Assembly (NCBI GenBank): GCA_964019425.1 | Contig: OZ025791.1 | Span: 1,278,501 to 1,342,500, forward strand | Direction: 5' to 3' | DNA length: 64,000 nt | Source of the DNA: Flectonema sp. DT1601 | Lineage: Eukaryota; Euglenozoa; Diplonemea; Diplonemida; Diplonemidae | In this document: in pieces, positions 40,764-53,300 of the stretch | Layout: each line of letters begins with the position of its first letter | Numbering within the stretch: position 1 is the first letter of the stretch | The notes under the pieces: generated by a model | The model's database searches: none | The model's input: only the letters and a program-made list of their open reading frames with translations | What the model was told of the DNA's origin: nothing | Translations under genes and position numbers: made by a program

Positions 40764-43170
40764 TTTTTATAACAATTTAAGTTGGATAAAATGCCATCCA
40801 CTCATTGGACTTTTGGGTTTAAACGTCTGAGCAAGCTCAAGTCGATTTCAATGACGTGACTTAAAATCGTATCCAAGATAGTGGTCACCCCTTCTGATTC
40901 TTGTCTACTCAAGTGATTGCAGTGAGTTGAAACTATGGATGCACGTTGAACTCAAATGGATTTAAAGAATGTGTGGGAAAGTAAAATAAAAAAAGATTTG
41001 ATAATTTAATTTAATTTAATTTAATTTTTCTTTTTTTTTTTTTCAATGACGGCCCGCTGTTAGTCCATTCCACGCTCAGATGCAATTGTGGATGAGGAGG
41101 AGCTTTTCTGTGATCCTCCTCCTACCTTCTCTTTTTAAGTTTTACTTCTTGTTTGTTCCTCAGTTCATTCGTCAGAAAAAAAAAAAAAGAACAGAAAAAA
41201 AAAAAAAAACAAACGAATCCCTCTCTGCCTGTTAGCCTGGCATGGTTCTTTCCCCCTCCCCGACACCGCATTCAATGAAGGTATAAGAAACAGTGTGTAG
41301 GGGACGGGAAATTTCGGCGAAAAGCAAGTCCCGTAGATAATTGAAACGTGTTTTGGTTACGGTCACAAAATATAATTTATTCACCCTTACCCCATCTCCC
41401 CTTCAAAATAGTGTTTTACGGGTTTTCATTCTGACACTACTAAAGGGATGTTTTCTGGCTCAACTTTTTTGATTTTTTCCCGATTATTTTTTCTTCTTTT
41501 TCTTGAAAAGTCATAAAACTGATTGTGATGAATTTGATTCCCCCGCTGTCCCATTTGTTTTTTCTTCTTTTTTTGAAAAGAGTATACAAAGCTCATGCTG
41601 CATTAAAAAAAAGAAAACAAAAATAAAAAAACAAACAAAACGTGACGTATTGCAGGCTCTCTTATGCCGTAAAAAAAAAAAAAAAAAAAAAAAAAAACTC
41701 CCGACATTGAAAAAAAAAAAAAAAAAAAGAATATTGTGTCTTCTGCGAGTTTGATTGCTAATGCGAATGGTGATAGTCTTCAGTAGGTTTGATAGGAATT
41801 ATTATTATTATTACTATTTTTTTAAAATTTATAATTCATATTTTATCGGAAAATATGTACACCTTCGGAATGAAACAGCAAACTAATTCGATGGGTCTGT
41901 TCGCCCAGCTCTAATGAACGATTCGGGTGTCATAACTGTATCGTTCTGTGCAGGCATAGTCTCAACAAGTGTTCTTTATCAGAATCAGGCTTCTGCACCC
42001 CTCAAGTGTTAGCCCATAACAGTCCCTTTTAGTGCGGATTATGGGTTTGACACCCTAAACCTTGCACACGTGTTAGACTGGTCGTTTTACTTTCTTCAGT
42101 GAGTCTTGCGGTATTTAAGAAAATAGGAAGTAATAAAGAATTAATGCTCTCGACTATTCTTTGCTGACATCGTTCAGCTCAAGAAACAAGTGAAGAGGTA
42201 CTGCATTTGTTCATTTTATAATTAATAAGATTATTTTTTTCTTTTCTTTTTCTAAATATTTCTTTCTTTCTTTCTTTCTTTCTTTCTTTTCTTTGTAGAA
42301 TTAAATCCCAAATAACTTAAAACTGAAAGGCGAAAAGGGAACCGTGTGTGTTGTTCCATCGCACAGAATAATCCGAAACAGGTAATGTGTTTTACACCCC
42401 ACCAGCTCATAGCATAGTGTGGTCATTCGCATTGAAGTTACAAACATCTGTTTTTCTTTTTTTTGTTCTTGTTCCCTCTTTTTTTCCGAATGTTCAGACA
42501 TTTTTAGTCTACTGAGCCCGCTATGGGTTGGAGTGAACTTTTTTGTGAAAATAGGGTCTGCAGGATCGTATTATTATTGTTTTGCTTTTTTCTTTTTTTT
42601 AAAAAGTCTCGTCATCGTTTAATGGATGCTCTTTGAGCTTACTCTGTATTGACTCCCTGACCTTGATAATTAATGCGGTACTTTGGGATGCCACAATGAT
42701 TTTTTTTTTTTTTTTCTTTTTTTTGAAACGTAATTGTGTGGTGTCAGGTCCCATGACGTATCGTATGAAAAAAAAATGCAGGAGAAGAAAAAAAATGGGG
42801 TCAGTTTCATTTTGTCCTTGACTTAGGACTTATTTTCTCGAAAAAAAATAAAAATAAAAAATATATAAAAAAAACAATGAGATGAGGAAATTTTTTTTCT
42901 TCTTTTTTTTTCTTCCTACAAATCTATCGAACTCCGCTGAGCGAGAGACTCATCAAGCTCTTCTTTGTTTGCTGACCAACAATATCTAATTTGGCTTATC
43001 AGATCCTGTTAAGTTTGCATAGTAACACCCCCTCAGGGAAAAAAAAAAAAAAAAAAAAAAAAAAAACCGATCCATGAAGTGGGAAGTAGAGAAAATATCT
43101 TTTTTCTAATTCAAGTTTTTTAAAACAATTACTTCACAACAGTATCAACCTTTTTACTGAGGGTAATAAA
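40764..43170. other. 2.4-kb gene-poor region
   Basis: Holds many homopolymers (A27 at 41671-41697, A28 at 43039-43066), a (TTTAA)n run near 41005-41030, and a (TTTC)n run at about 42260-42295. Small frames here are low-complexity. I see no credible gene. Confidence 0.5.
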
Positions 43171-44460
43171 ATGGCCATTAGCTTGTTGTACACAGCAGCG
43201 TTATCGTTTTCATGGTCATGTGAGGACGGAGTGAAGCTAGTTGATGATTTTGGTACTAGATTATCAGCGAGTGACTTAGTAGGATGTCAGGAACTATGTC
43301 GTCAGAAACTATGCACGACTCTGAGTTATTCAGGTAATAAAGAATGTTTACTTAGTGAGAGATCAACTCATGACACTTCAAGGAGAGAAGGTTCCGTGAC
43401 TTGTGGTTTTGTTGAATTTGATTCTGTTGAAGAAGAGAGATCGTATGACGTACTTGAATTAGTTCCATCTGATGGTCCTCCACCAACTCCAGAACCAGAG
43501 ACAGATCCTCCTTTTCCTCCAGCAGGTGGTATTGATCCTAATGGTATTAGATACTGTGAGAACTCAGAAACTTGTCAAATGAACGGAGACATGTCTGCAA
43601 CATGTGATGTTGAGACCGGTCGTTGCCTCTGCGGAGACGGCTACGAAAACAAAGTAGTCAGAAGAAGAAGACAATATTCATGTAGACCAATTATAGAAGC
43701 AGTCCGTCCTAGAAGAGTATTTATTGTTTTGAAATTCGTATTCGCTTTCGGTAACTGCGTTGAGTTCAGAATTAGAAGACTTTGGGGACGTATTATTATT
43801 ATTATTTTGGCCCGTTTTAACGGTGCGTCTACCGGTTCAAACAGTACTGGTTGTGGTTCAGTTCACTTTAACCATGAGATAAATGTTGAACAAGATGATA
43901 TTACTGATGTTTTACCAACCATCAATAGTGATGTTCAAAGATTAATCGCTCAAGACCAGGACTTAGCAGCTGTTTTAGGAACAAGTGTTACTTCGAGTGT
44001 TGAAGTTGTTCCAACTGGAGCTGGAACGCCTTGTACTCTGACGGGTTCTTCAAAAACTACACAGTTTTTGATTAATGGAAATCAGGTTTGCTCTGCTTTG
44101 CAATGTACTGAAGGATATCAACTCGTAGACAGTGACAGTGGTATCACTGAATGTCGTGTTGCTACAATCAACACACCAACAACAGTAGTAACTTGTACTA
44201 CAGATTCTCAATGTGGTTCTGATAATTGTGTTAATGGACTGTGTTCGCTTCAAACGAAATCAAGTGATGACGAAGCGACCACAACTATTATTATTGTGTC
44301 AGTTATTGGAACTGTTTTATTTTTAATTCTACTTGCGTTGTGTATCTATTTCTTGAAGAGATCTTCTGCTGATAACAACACGAACCGCTCTCGTCATGAT
44401 GCAGCAAGCTCTGAAGTGTCTTACAACTACAGCGATAATTACAATGATATTGTCGTGTAA
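43171..44460 (+). CDS. Type I membrane protein with PAN-like and EGF-like modules
   Basis: The product is 429 aa. It has a short signal-like N-terminus (AISLLYTAALSF), then the Cys module shared with the 88-aa protein at 37289 (SWSCEDG...LVGCQELCRQKLCTTLSY), a Pro-rich linker near 107-125, and an EGF-like stretch at about 130-160 (CENSETCQMNGDMSATCD, CLCGDGY). Further Cys-containing ectodomain follows. A single TM lies at about 372-394 (TIIIVSVIGTVLFLILLALCIYFL), with a short Ser/Asn/Tyr-rich cytoplasmic tail. An arginine-rich, hydrophobic stretch near residues 170-210 looks unlike the rest and could hide a small unrecognised intron. Likely a surface receptor or adhesin. The acceptor TTTTTACTGAG ends 9 bases before the ATG. 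Confidence 0.7.
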   Translation: MAISLLYTAALSFSWSCEDGVKLVDDFGTRLSASDLVGCQELCRQKLCTTLSYSGNKECLLSERSTHDTSRREGSVTCGFVEFDSVEEERSYDVLELVPSDGPPPTPEPETDPPFPPAGGIDPNGIRYCENSETCQMNGDMSATCDVETGRCLCGDGYENKVVRRRRQYSCRPIIEAVRPRRVFIVLKFVFAFGNCVEFRIRRLWGRIIIIILARFNGASTGSNSTGCGSVHFNHEINVEQDDITDVLPTINSDVQRLIAQDQDLAAVLGTSVTSSVEVVPTGAGTPCTLTGSSKTTQFLINGNQVCSALQCTEGYQLVDSDSGITECRVATINTPTTVVTCTTDSQCGSDNCVNGLCSLQTKSSDDEATTTIIIVSVIGTVLFLILLALCIYFLKRSSADNNTNRSRHDAASSEVSYNYSDNYNDIVV

Positions 44461-47400
44461 GTTTATTCTTTTCCCTTTTTTTTTTTCATTTTTTTTTTTC
44501 TTCCCACATTTTACCACTACCCACCTGATGTTAGAATTATATGCCGCACTGATGAGTACTTAAACTCTCAAAAAAAAAAAAAAAAAAAAAAACAAATTAA
44601 AATAATCCTTTCTGATAGCTCCCTTTGAATCAATTGTTCTGATTGCAGCTCATGGAGGATTTTTTTTTTTAATTTAAAAATTGTTGGGTAGTTTATTATT
44701 TTGTCTCCTTAGCAGTGTTAGGTGTACAATTCACTACGTTCGTACGGTTATTGCGGTTTGAAAGTTTCTTTAATTAGTTACCTGCAAGAGTTCCCATGAC
44801 CGGGGGAAAAAAAAAAAAAAAAAAAAAAGTAGACTGTAGTAGTAGTTGCAGCAGTTGTAGTAGGGGAAAAAAATAAAATAAAAATAAATAAACATAAAAA
44901 AAAATAAATTCCTATTTTTCACACCTCAAAATACGAGTGTTAGCAACTGTGTTGCTTTTGATTGGTAAACAGTTTGATGATTGTGATAGTGATTGAAGGG
45001 AAAAAAAAAAAAAATGCAGCAACATTTCCCACCCGAAAAGGGCAAGGAATTCACCTACTACATAAGATCATTTTTTCCCCCCTGAATATTTATTTTCTTT
45101 CTATTTCTGCTCGTGTCCCTTCTTTTCTATTCGGCTGTTTCCTTTTCCTGTCCCTGTTCTCCTTTTCCCTTTTTTTTTAAAAAAAAAAAAAAGAAGCGTT
45201 TATTACTTTGATTCTTGTCCCGCAAAAGTTTACTCTTTTCTTACGGGATTCATATCAGGCGGGAAATTTTTTTTTTTGATTCCCTTGTTGTGACGTTTTC
45301 GTCTTGTGAGAAGGGAGAAAAGGAATGGCGAATTATTTTTTCCCTTTCTCCCGTCGTTGGCACCCTGGCAATATAAAAAGAAAAAAAGAAAGAGTTTTTT
45401 TTTATTTTTTTATAGTTCAAGTCACTGCCCGGGATAAAGAGAATTTTTTTTTAAAAAACAAACAAAAAAAGAAAGAAAATAAAAGAACTTATATGTAGTA
45501 TTCCTCTCCAGGCTGGTTCTCAGTCAATTTTTACGGTTTTTCAGAATGGGGTCTACCAATCTGAATCCTATGGCAAGGCGCTCCGGCAACGTACCTCTTA
45601 GAAGCACCTTCTCTAACCAAAAATATGTGATCGACGGTAATCTCTCAGTGATTCTTGTTTGAGTCGATACCACCGAAGAAGAATAAAATGTGGTATGAAT
45701 TTGCAAGTGTTATTGTTTGGATACCCTTGATACCATAGGAGGCTTCTGTGCTTTTTACGTCCAGCAGTCTTGCCGTCGTTTCCCCTAATTAGTTTCTATC
45801 TCTTTCTCATCCTCAAGGCAAAGGATTGAAGTATATCTGTAGGTCATAATAGTCTCAGGCCTCTAAGAAAAAAAAAGACTTCTAACATTGCATTCGGTAC
45901 GGTGAGTACCTATTCTGTGCTGATGTAGGGCTCTCTTCGTTAGCGCAGGTTAGCGTACTATGAGAGGAGGAGGGAAAGAAAAAAATTTAAAAAATAATCT
46001 AAAGTTGTTCCCCTGTTATCTTCCTCCCCATATGATCTTTTCTTTTCTTGTATTTCCTTTATGTTGGTGGCTAATGTGTATTGTTTGTTCTCTTCCCTTC
46101 CCTTCCCTTCTTACTTCTGTTTTGTTTTCTTTTCCCTGATTTTTTTCCTCTTCTTAACTAAATATCGTCTTTGAGACACCGTCGGAGTCTGTAGCAGAAT
46201 TCTAAGTAGCTAGGTTCGGTGAAAAAAAAAAAAAAAAAATACGTGAGATAGAAAACAAATCGAATAAGCAGTTCTGTGCTTTTTACTAATTTCTACTAAT
46301 AAACGTGAAGTTTACGTTTGTTTGTTTATTTTTTTTTTTTTTTGCTACTGGAAGTTATTCTTTTTTTGCTATTGCAGTCTTTTATTTATGACAAAAAAAA
46401 AAAAAGGAAAAAGGAAAAAAAAAGGGAAAAAAAAAGAAAAAGATTAATCAGTTTTGTCCAGCGATCTCTTGAGGCTTAACTACGATCAATGAAGTCCTTC
46501 GCAAGCGAACCGCTTGGTTGGTGGGACGGCTTGTCTCGTTGTTCGGCGGGGGTCAAAAAAAGAAGAAAAAAATTGAACGAAAAAAATAAGTTTTTTTTTC
46601 CCTTAAAAAACAGACCTGAAGTTAGTGAGCTGTTCTTTTGCAGCTCCATATTTTCCCATGAACGCAGGTGTGATGCCTAGCCCTCCGCGCAAAGAGAGAG
46701 AGTCGGGAGTATTGGTTATTTATGTCATGTTTCCCAATCTCACCTTCGCAAACTTGTTTGTAACGAGTGATTAACGCAATTAACCAGTTTGACAAGCAGG
46801 CTGAGGGAAGCTAAATAACGCTAAATGAGAACCTTTTTACTCGAGTTAGGAATCCGCTTGCAGTCGCAAAGTGACGTCGGAAATTTACCGGTCGTCTGTT
46901 GTGTTCTTCGGTTGGAAATCACTCTTTTATTTTTTCCCCCTCCCAAAACACACACATACTGTCTTGATCATGCCAAATAGAAGGGAAAAAAAAAAAATAT
47001 AAACAAAAGTACCCTTGAAATTACTATTATGTTGTTGTTTATTGAGGTAGAGATACATTCAGAAACACAACTGTAGAATTACGGTAAACAGTGACACATC
47101 GTCAAACAATATTTATTGTTGTCGATATATGTGACTTCTTTTTACCACTATTGAAGTCAGTTAATACGATCTGTCTATGCTTCACTTTCTTCCCTCTTTT
47201 TTTTTTCTGTTGCTGCGAACATTTCTTTTCATAACCACCCAAATCCATGCTGTTTTGCGGGAAAAGAAAAAAAAAGAAAGTCGGGCAGACTGAACAGGTG
47301 ATAACAAGAATTAAATCGGCCTCTTTTGAGAACCGACTTACGTGATTCTCCCCCCCCTTTTCCATCCCTCCTTTTTCTTTTTAATCGGAATCCGAGTTTT

Positions 47401-48634
47401 TCTGGTGTCGAGCAAGACTCATCAATGGAATAATGTGGCAGATATTATTTATTTATTTATTTTTTGTATTGTTTGTGTTCTTTGATTTTTCCCACCATCC
47501 TCGTTTGTTTTTCAGGAGTAGTTACCACCGTAAATCTTTTTTTTTTTTTTTTTTTTTTTTTGGTACGAATGATGCCTTTTACCCCCTCTAATTATCCTCT
47601 AACTAATGTTAAATTATCGTTATGTTGTCTATGATACAAAACATTTGTATTTTACGTACAAACTCGAACAGTTACCCCCTCTAATTATATAAGGATAGCG
47701 TACCTTTCCAATTTCGGTAGTTTTACTTCGGTCTTACGGAGACAATTTTTTTCGACGTAGCTTTTGGAGATATTAGAGAGATGACTGATTACAATTAAGG
47801 ATAATATTATTGTGCGGGAAAAAAAAAAAAAAATAATAATAATATTCGGAGCACAACCACAACCACATTAGATCTCCATCACTCTTTGGGGTGTCGCCTG
47901 TAGAAGAAATATACTTCAGATCAATCACGAAAATCAGAGAATAGTAGAAAATGAAGTAGTAGAAAAGGTGATTAGATCCATTTACCACCAAACCTTCCTA
48001 TTTCCCCCCCCCCTCCCTTTTTTTTCCTTTCGGGATATTATTGTGCGAGGAAAAAAAAAAGAGGGGAAAAAAAAAAAAAAAAAAAAAAAAAACCCGGGAT
48101 AATTCTTCCGAGTAAGAAAGGGGAGATAAAATATGCACCTGAGAGGTAAAGTACACGGCTGAACAGTCTGTTAGATTATCTTTGTGTTTGTGGATATTTC
48201 TGATGGGGGTTTTATGGTGCTGAGAAATTACTCGGTGATATCATGTCTCTTTAGTTTCCCTACCAGTAGTCGTAGTAGCGATCCTAATAGTTTCTTTGAA
48301 GCGTCCTTGCTTCTTCGCAAGAGGAAAAAGTAATAACAATATGACTAAGTATTTAGTCATTTTTTCTTTTCTCTCATTTCTTCTTCATTTTCTTCTTATC
48401 CTTCTTTTTCTTTTTGTTTCTTTTGCCTGTTTGCTGTAGGGGCTTTCTCCCCAACTCCCCAACACAGTCTTTGATTTGGATTGTTTACAAATTGTTACTA
48501 CGGCACTGAATTCATTCATTCATTCTACAGAAATAATGACCAACATTATTATATTATGACTAAGGGGATCACAGTTAACAGATATAGTACAGCTTACAGT
48601 ATAACTTTATTGATTTCCCAACACAACCCCTAAA
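44461..48634. other. 4.2-kb gene-poor region
   Basis: No credible gene. Tracts of 22 or more: A23 at 44570-44592, A22 at 44807-44828, T25 at 47537-47561, A26 at 48067-48092. An 80-base block at about 47600-47685 recurs at 62025-62105. The 5' untranslated region of the LINE must lie at the right end, but I could not place its start. Confidence 0.5.
47580..47690 (+). repeat. Dispersed 80-bp repeat, copy 1
   Basis: TAATGTTAAATTATCGTTAT and ACGTACAAA(A/C)TCGAAC(A/G)GTTA are shared with 62025-62105 in the same orientation. TACCCCCTCTAATTAT is also repeated within this copy, at about 47580 and 47672. Confidence 0.75.
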
Positions 48635-50344
48635 ATGAAAGTACAGCCGGTCGGGTCTCTTGATGAGGCCCGATTGTTGTCCCTCTTCAGGAAATTCCTG
48701 AGTGAGGAACTGAGTGTTGAGAAGAAGAGAACGAAGAAGAAGAAGGGAGAGGCGGAAAAAACAGAAGCCAAGTGGCAAAAAGTTAGAGGTCCGCAAAAAA
48801 TAGAAAGCTCAGCGAAGAGAACAGCCATTGCTCCGGGTAAGAAGGACGGATACTATGGCGCCTTACTGAATATGGCGAAGAAGCCTGATACGAAGTCGAC
48901 CCAGCAGATTAAGACCCCGCTGATTAAGACACCTCCGTTAAAAACTCTGCCACCTTCATGGCAGAACATCACTTTACGACCAGAAGACTGGGTTTTACCG
49001 GTTGTCACTGCTACGACAGCCTTCTCAAGTATTAGCAATACCTCTGGTATTTTTATTTGTAACCCAGCAGACGCAGTCCTGGCGTCTCGCAAACAAGGTG
49101 ACTTTTCAGTCATCACTCACAAACAGTTGGAAGGTAGCACTCGGCTGACTTTTCCAATAATCATCAACGGAAAAACGTCGTCGCGTACTGGTTGGATCTC
49201 GTCCTACGGCAGCACGAAAGCCCCTCTCAGAACCCAACAGAAGTCTGAGAGAAACGTTAAAAATTGCGTAGTGTTATTTCACGCGCATAAATCTTATTTT
49301 GCTGAGAAGGTGGAAGTCACTCCGGACTTTCTGATGACACGCGCACGAGCAGCATACCTCAGTGCGTTCGGCGAAGAGATCGACAGTCACCTGGTGTGGC
49401 CATCAAAACAGAGGGAAACCTCTAATAAAATTAGAACGGTGAACATGCGAATTCCGTGTACGCGCGTTCACAAGCTGTCGTTGGAGGTCACAGTCAACGG
49501 CCCAGACGGGTATTTTGTCACATTGCCGAAATTTACCCAGGACAGTATAGATGCAAAATTAAGCATCATCATGCTACAGACAAACGATCTTCAGCAGGCG
49601 AAAAACATCGGGAAGTCCCTCAACTCTCCGGTGACTTTCTTACGTGGTACAAACAAACTAGGAATAATCTGTTCGGCATCAATGACTGACCAAACACGTT
49701 CATCGCTTGGAGAGCTTGCATGTCCTGCTCCACCGGTAGGAGATAAATACAGAATCTCTGGTGATCATGTGGGCCGCCTTTCTCGGAGCCAACTATGGCA
49801 AATCTGTAATAGCCATGGTTGGGAAATTTCGACCTGTACCCACTTCAGCAGGAAAAATTCGAAGACGAACATGAGGTCTAGTCATTGTATAGTAGTGGCA
49901 CGGACGTCGCCTCCCAGCTCGGTCCTGTGGGCTGATGACTTCTTCATCACAGTGAATGCTGTGTCTTCAACACTTCCAACGCAGAAAGATTTCCCGGCCT
50001 TGGGAAAGTCGGATGGGGATGTGGCAATGGATAATAACAGCCAGTGTTACAAAACACCTATTGACACGCCGATTGGAACCCCTTTACAACTCCCTAGTCA
50101 GCCCTCTGAGCCTTCCAATGCTGAGATCATGCAGCAACTGCAGACGCTCAACCTTACCATAGATGGATTACGAAGGGAACTGGCCGCGGAGAAAGAAGCA
50201 AATCAGAAACTTAGAGATAAACTGGGTAAATCCAACAAAGATCGCGAACGCCGCAGCGGTAGAGATTCCACCGACCAGCGCCCTCGGGCCAACTCTCACG
50301 CTGATATGGCGGCTCAACTGAAGCACAACCAGTCAGCCCAGTAG
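48635..50344 (+). CDS. LINE ORF1 protein
   Basis: The product is 569 aa. The N-terminus has a basic cluster (EKKRTKKKKGE). The middle is globular, with no CCHC knuckle. The C-terminal 90 residues contain a coiled coil (MQQLQTLNLTIDGLRRELAAE) and a basic tail, as expected of an RNA-binding, multimerising ORF1 protein. It terminates at TAG (50342-50344) in the context CAG TAG CAA TCA, which matches the UAG-CARYYA readthrough signal. The frame stays open after the stop into ORF2. Confidence 0.8.
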   Translation: MKVQPVGSLDEARLLSLFRKFLSEELSVEKKRTKKKKGEAEKTEAKWQKVRGPQKIESSAKRTAIAPGKKDGYYGALLNMAKKPDTKSTQQIKTPLIKTPPLKTLPPSWQNITLRPEDWVLPVVTATTAFSSISNTSGIFICNPADAVLASRKQGDFSVITHKQLEGSTRLTFPIIINGKTSSRTGWISSYGSTKAPLRTQQKSERNVKNCVVLFHAHKSYFAEKVEVTPDFLMTRARAAYLSAFGEEIDSHLVWPSKQRETSNKIRTVNMRIPCTRVHKLSLEVTVNGPDGYFVTLPKFTQDSIDAKLSIIMLQTNDLQQAKNIGKSLNSPVTFLRGTNKLGIICSASMTDQTRSSLGELACPAPPVGDKYRISGDHVGRLSRSQLWQICNSHGWEISTCTHFSRKNSKTNMRSSHCIVVARTSPPSSVLWADDFFITVNAVSSTLPTQKDFPALGKSDGDVAMDNNSQCYKTPIDTPIGTPLQLPSQPSEPSNAEIMQQLQTLNLTIDGLRRELAAEKEANQKLRDKLGKSNKDRERRSGRDSTDQRPRANSHADMAAQLKHNQSAQ

Positions 50345-50350
50345 CAATCA
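50339..50350 (+). promoter_or_regulatory. Putative stop-codon readthrough signal
   Basis: CAG-TAG-CAA-TCA: the UAG is followed by CAA UCA, which fits the CAR-YYA consensus known from tobamovirus-type readthrough. The downstream frame is open for 1374 codons with no other start before the endonuclease. Confidence 0.6.
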
Positions 50351-53300
50351 ATCGCTCCCATTCCTGACAACATATTTCATGAAACAGTAACAGCCCGTAT
50401 TAACCTCTTACGCTCAGGGATCCACCCTAATCCTGGGCCTCTTAGGGTACTCTCATGGAATATGAGAGCTTATAAAACATCGCGTTCACATCTCGATGCT
50501 ATTATCGAAGCTCACGACCCTGATATTATCCACCTCCAGGAAACTTGGTTGAAAGCAGACGTAACCGATGATCAACTTGGTATTACAGGATATTCATTAT
50601 TCCGCCGTGATAGGTGCGACTCTTCTAAAATGGGAGGCGGTGGACTTCTTTCTTATTTCAAAAAGTCTCTTGGTACGGTCCAATTAGAAGTAGGTAAGCA
50701 TCCATCCGCTGTTGAGGTTATCCATTGCAGTTTCTCGACTTCCATGGGCATATTTAGAACTTTTAATATTTACATCCCACCGAAGGTGTGCCAGCTGCCC
50801 TCTTCTATGTTTTTGGGGGATCTAGCAGTAGGTGATTTCAATGCACATCATGAATCTTGGTCGCGTCGAATTCCTAAGGGGTGCGTCTCTTCAGGAAGGA
50901 TAGTAAATGAATGGATTATAAATAATGGATTAGCTATTGAACCTCTGGCTCCTTCTATTCCTGCTCATGGTACAACGCCCGATTTATTATTGCACTCGCC
51001 GCAGTTCAAGTGTCTGCGTTCGCTGCAGATTGATGCTGGGCAAGTTAATTCCGATCATACCCCAATTGTTGCAGATTTTAATGTGACTCCCCTCACTGTA
51101 CCGGTAGCTATTCCGGCTCATCGTATATGGTTCAAAAACAGTTTTACGGAATCTCATTGGTCCTCCTTCTCCGCACAACTTGACTCCCATTGTTTTAGAC
51201 TTAAAAGGATACGATCTTTAAATAAACTCTGTGACAGTTTTGTTCGAACAATAGAATCTGTTGCGATTGATACTCTTCCAAATAAGTGGCACAAAGAATC
51301 TTTCCGGGTTAAACGCAAACATCGCCATTTGGACCCTGAACTTATTCTAATCGACGGTTGTAAGAAGGGCTTTAGCTGGACTTATAAGAAATTACGAGAA
51401 CTGAAAGGAGAGTCAACGGTTATTGAGACCCCGCAGGTGAACGTCGGAGCGCTCAAACGTCGCTTTTTCCCTGATTCTTCTGACAATCGTCCCTTGCTTA
51501 TTCCGCATACTTCAAAGGTGGATTTTTCAGAACCCAGTTGCTCTCCTTTTACAATGGCAGAGGCCCAAGCAGTTTTTAATTCTTTGAAAAAGTCTGACGG
51601 CTCCGGTCCGGATTCTATAAGTAACAACATGATTTATCATTTTGGAGATATGGCTAAGGAAGTTCTCCTACGTATTGCAAACTGGTCTTTCCAGAGAGGA
51701 ACCTTCCCGAAATGTTTGAAAGTAGCACATGTTCTCCCTATTCTAAAAGGTAGCAAAAAGGACCCGACTGATGCCGCCTCCTATCGTCCTATCTCATTGA
51801 CCTCAGTAGTTGCTAAATTCATTGAATCCCTTGTCCATTTTAGATTAGAACATCTGCTGATTTCTAAACTAGACCCTAAACAATCTGGGTTTGTTCCTGG
51901 TAGGTCAGCGGAGGAAAATATAGCCGTTATGATCGAAGCTGCAGCTGAAGTTAAAAACAATTATGAGAAATGTGCAACGATGATTTTCTTCGATATCTCG
52001 GGTGCGTTTGATAATGTGGATCACCATATTCTAATGAGTAGGCTTACAACACTCATCCCAGTCCCTTATGTAAGGTGGATTGGTAATTTCCTCTCGGACC
52101 GAGTAGCGCATCTTCTCCACGGCCATAACCGTACAGGCCCGATTTCTTGCAAAAAGGGGGTCCCACAAGGCAGTATTCTAGGACCGCTCTTATTCCGTGT
52201 GTACGTGAACTCCCTACCGGATGCCATCACAGCCGATTTAAAGCTGTTATACGCGGATGACTTGACAGTGTTTGTTAGTGGCTCTTCGGTTAGTGATTTG
52301 GAATCCAAGGCGAACAATGCCATAGGACAAGTGGAGAACTGGCTCGCTGATTCAGCAATGTCCCTCTCTCTGAACAAGACTGAATTTTTGGCATTCGGAG
52401 GACGTTTCTCAGACAGAAGTATTTGTAGACTTCCAAGACTTTATTTTCCCTCTACGGTGGACGATATCGACCTTCCCCGTGGCTCTGCCGACTTCATCAG
52501 GATACATCAGGATGATGGTGCCGCAGCTCTGCTCAATTTCAAAACAGGACCGGTATACCCACTTGCAATTAATGGTAACTACCTTGAGACCCGCTCTCAA
52601 CTTTCACAAAGGACGCCAAAGGGTTCTTTCGTTCTAAAGGCTGCAATCCCTCTAAGGCGTGTGTCGCAGTCGCGGTATCTAGGCATAATTATCGACGATG
52701 ATTTATCTTTTACATCGCAGTTAGCTCACCTATCAAATACCCTAAAGCGGGGAATCGGCTTGATTTCGATAGTTTCATCTTTTAAAATCAAAACGGAAGT
52801 TCTCCGACAAACAATCTATGGGCTGATCCTCTCTAGGGCCTATTACGGACTAGCTTCTTATGCACCCTATATCAAGCAGAATTCTTTGAAACTTATTGAG
52901 AATACACTTCGTTCACTTCAACTAAGACTGACGGGATGCTCCAAATCGACCTCCTCAACTGCATTATCGGTAGAATCTAGTATTCCCCCGTTCAAACTAC
53001 ACGTGGCTAAAGTCCTGGCTTTATCCTACGAACGTTTCCTGAGGCTCCCAGACGATTGCCCGACTCGGTCGTTGGTTCACCCTGAAAAGTCTAGCTCGTG
53101 GAAACTCTACGCAGAACCCCATGCCAAGACTTATGTGACCCCTAATGAAAGATCAATGCTCTGCCTACCGCATCACCAGACTCCTTGGGGACCACCCCCG
53201 GATGTTATTATCAATTCCTGGGCAGATTTCCGTAAGTCCATGGACCCATGCAAGAATTTGTTAGCTGCACTTGGAAAAATTAAGACCCTCCCAAAGTCAG

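Noticed and set aside
42000-42060. 7-bp hairpin CCCATAA/TTATGGG as a possible RNA
   Set aside because: A single short stem with no second copy in the window.
48540-48634. Target-site duplication marking the LINE 5' end
   Set aside because: Only TATAGTA is shared with the sequence after the tail, which is too short and A/T-rich to trust.
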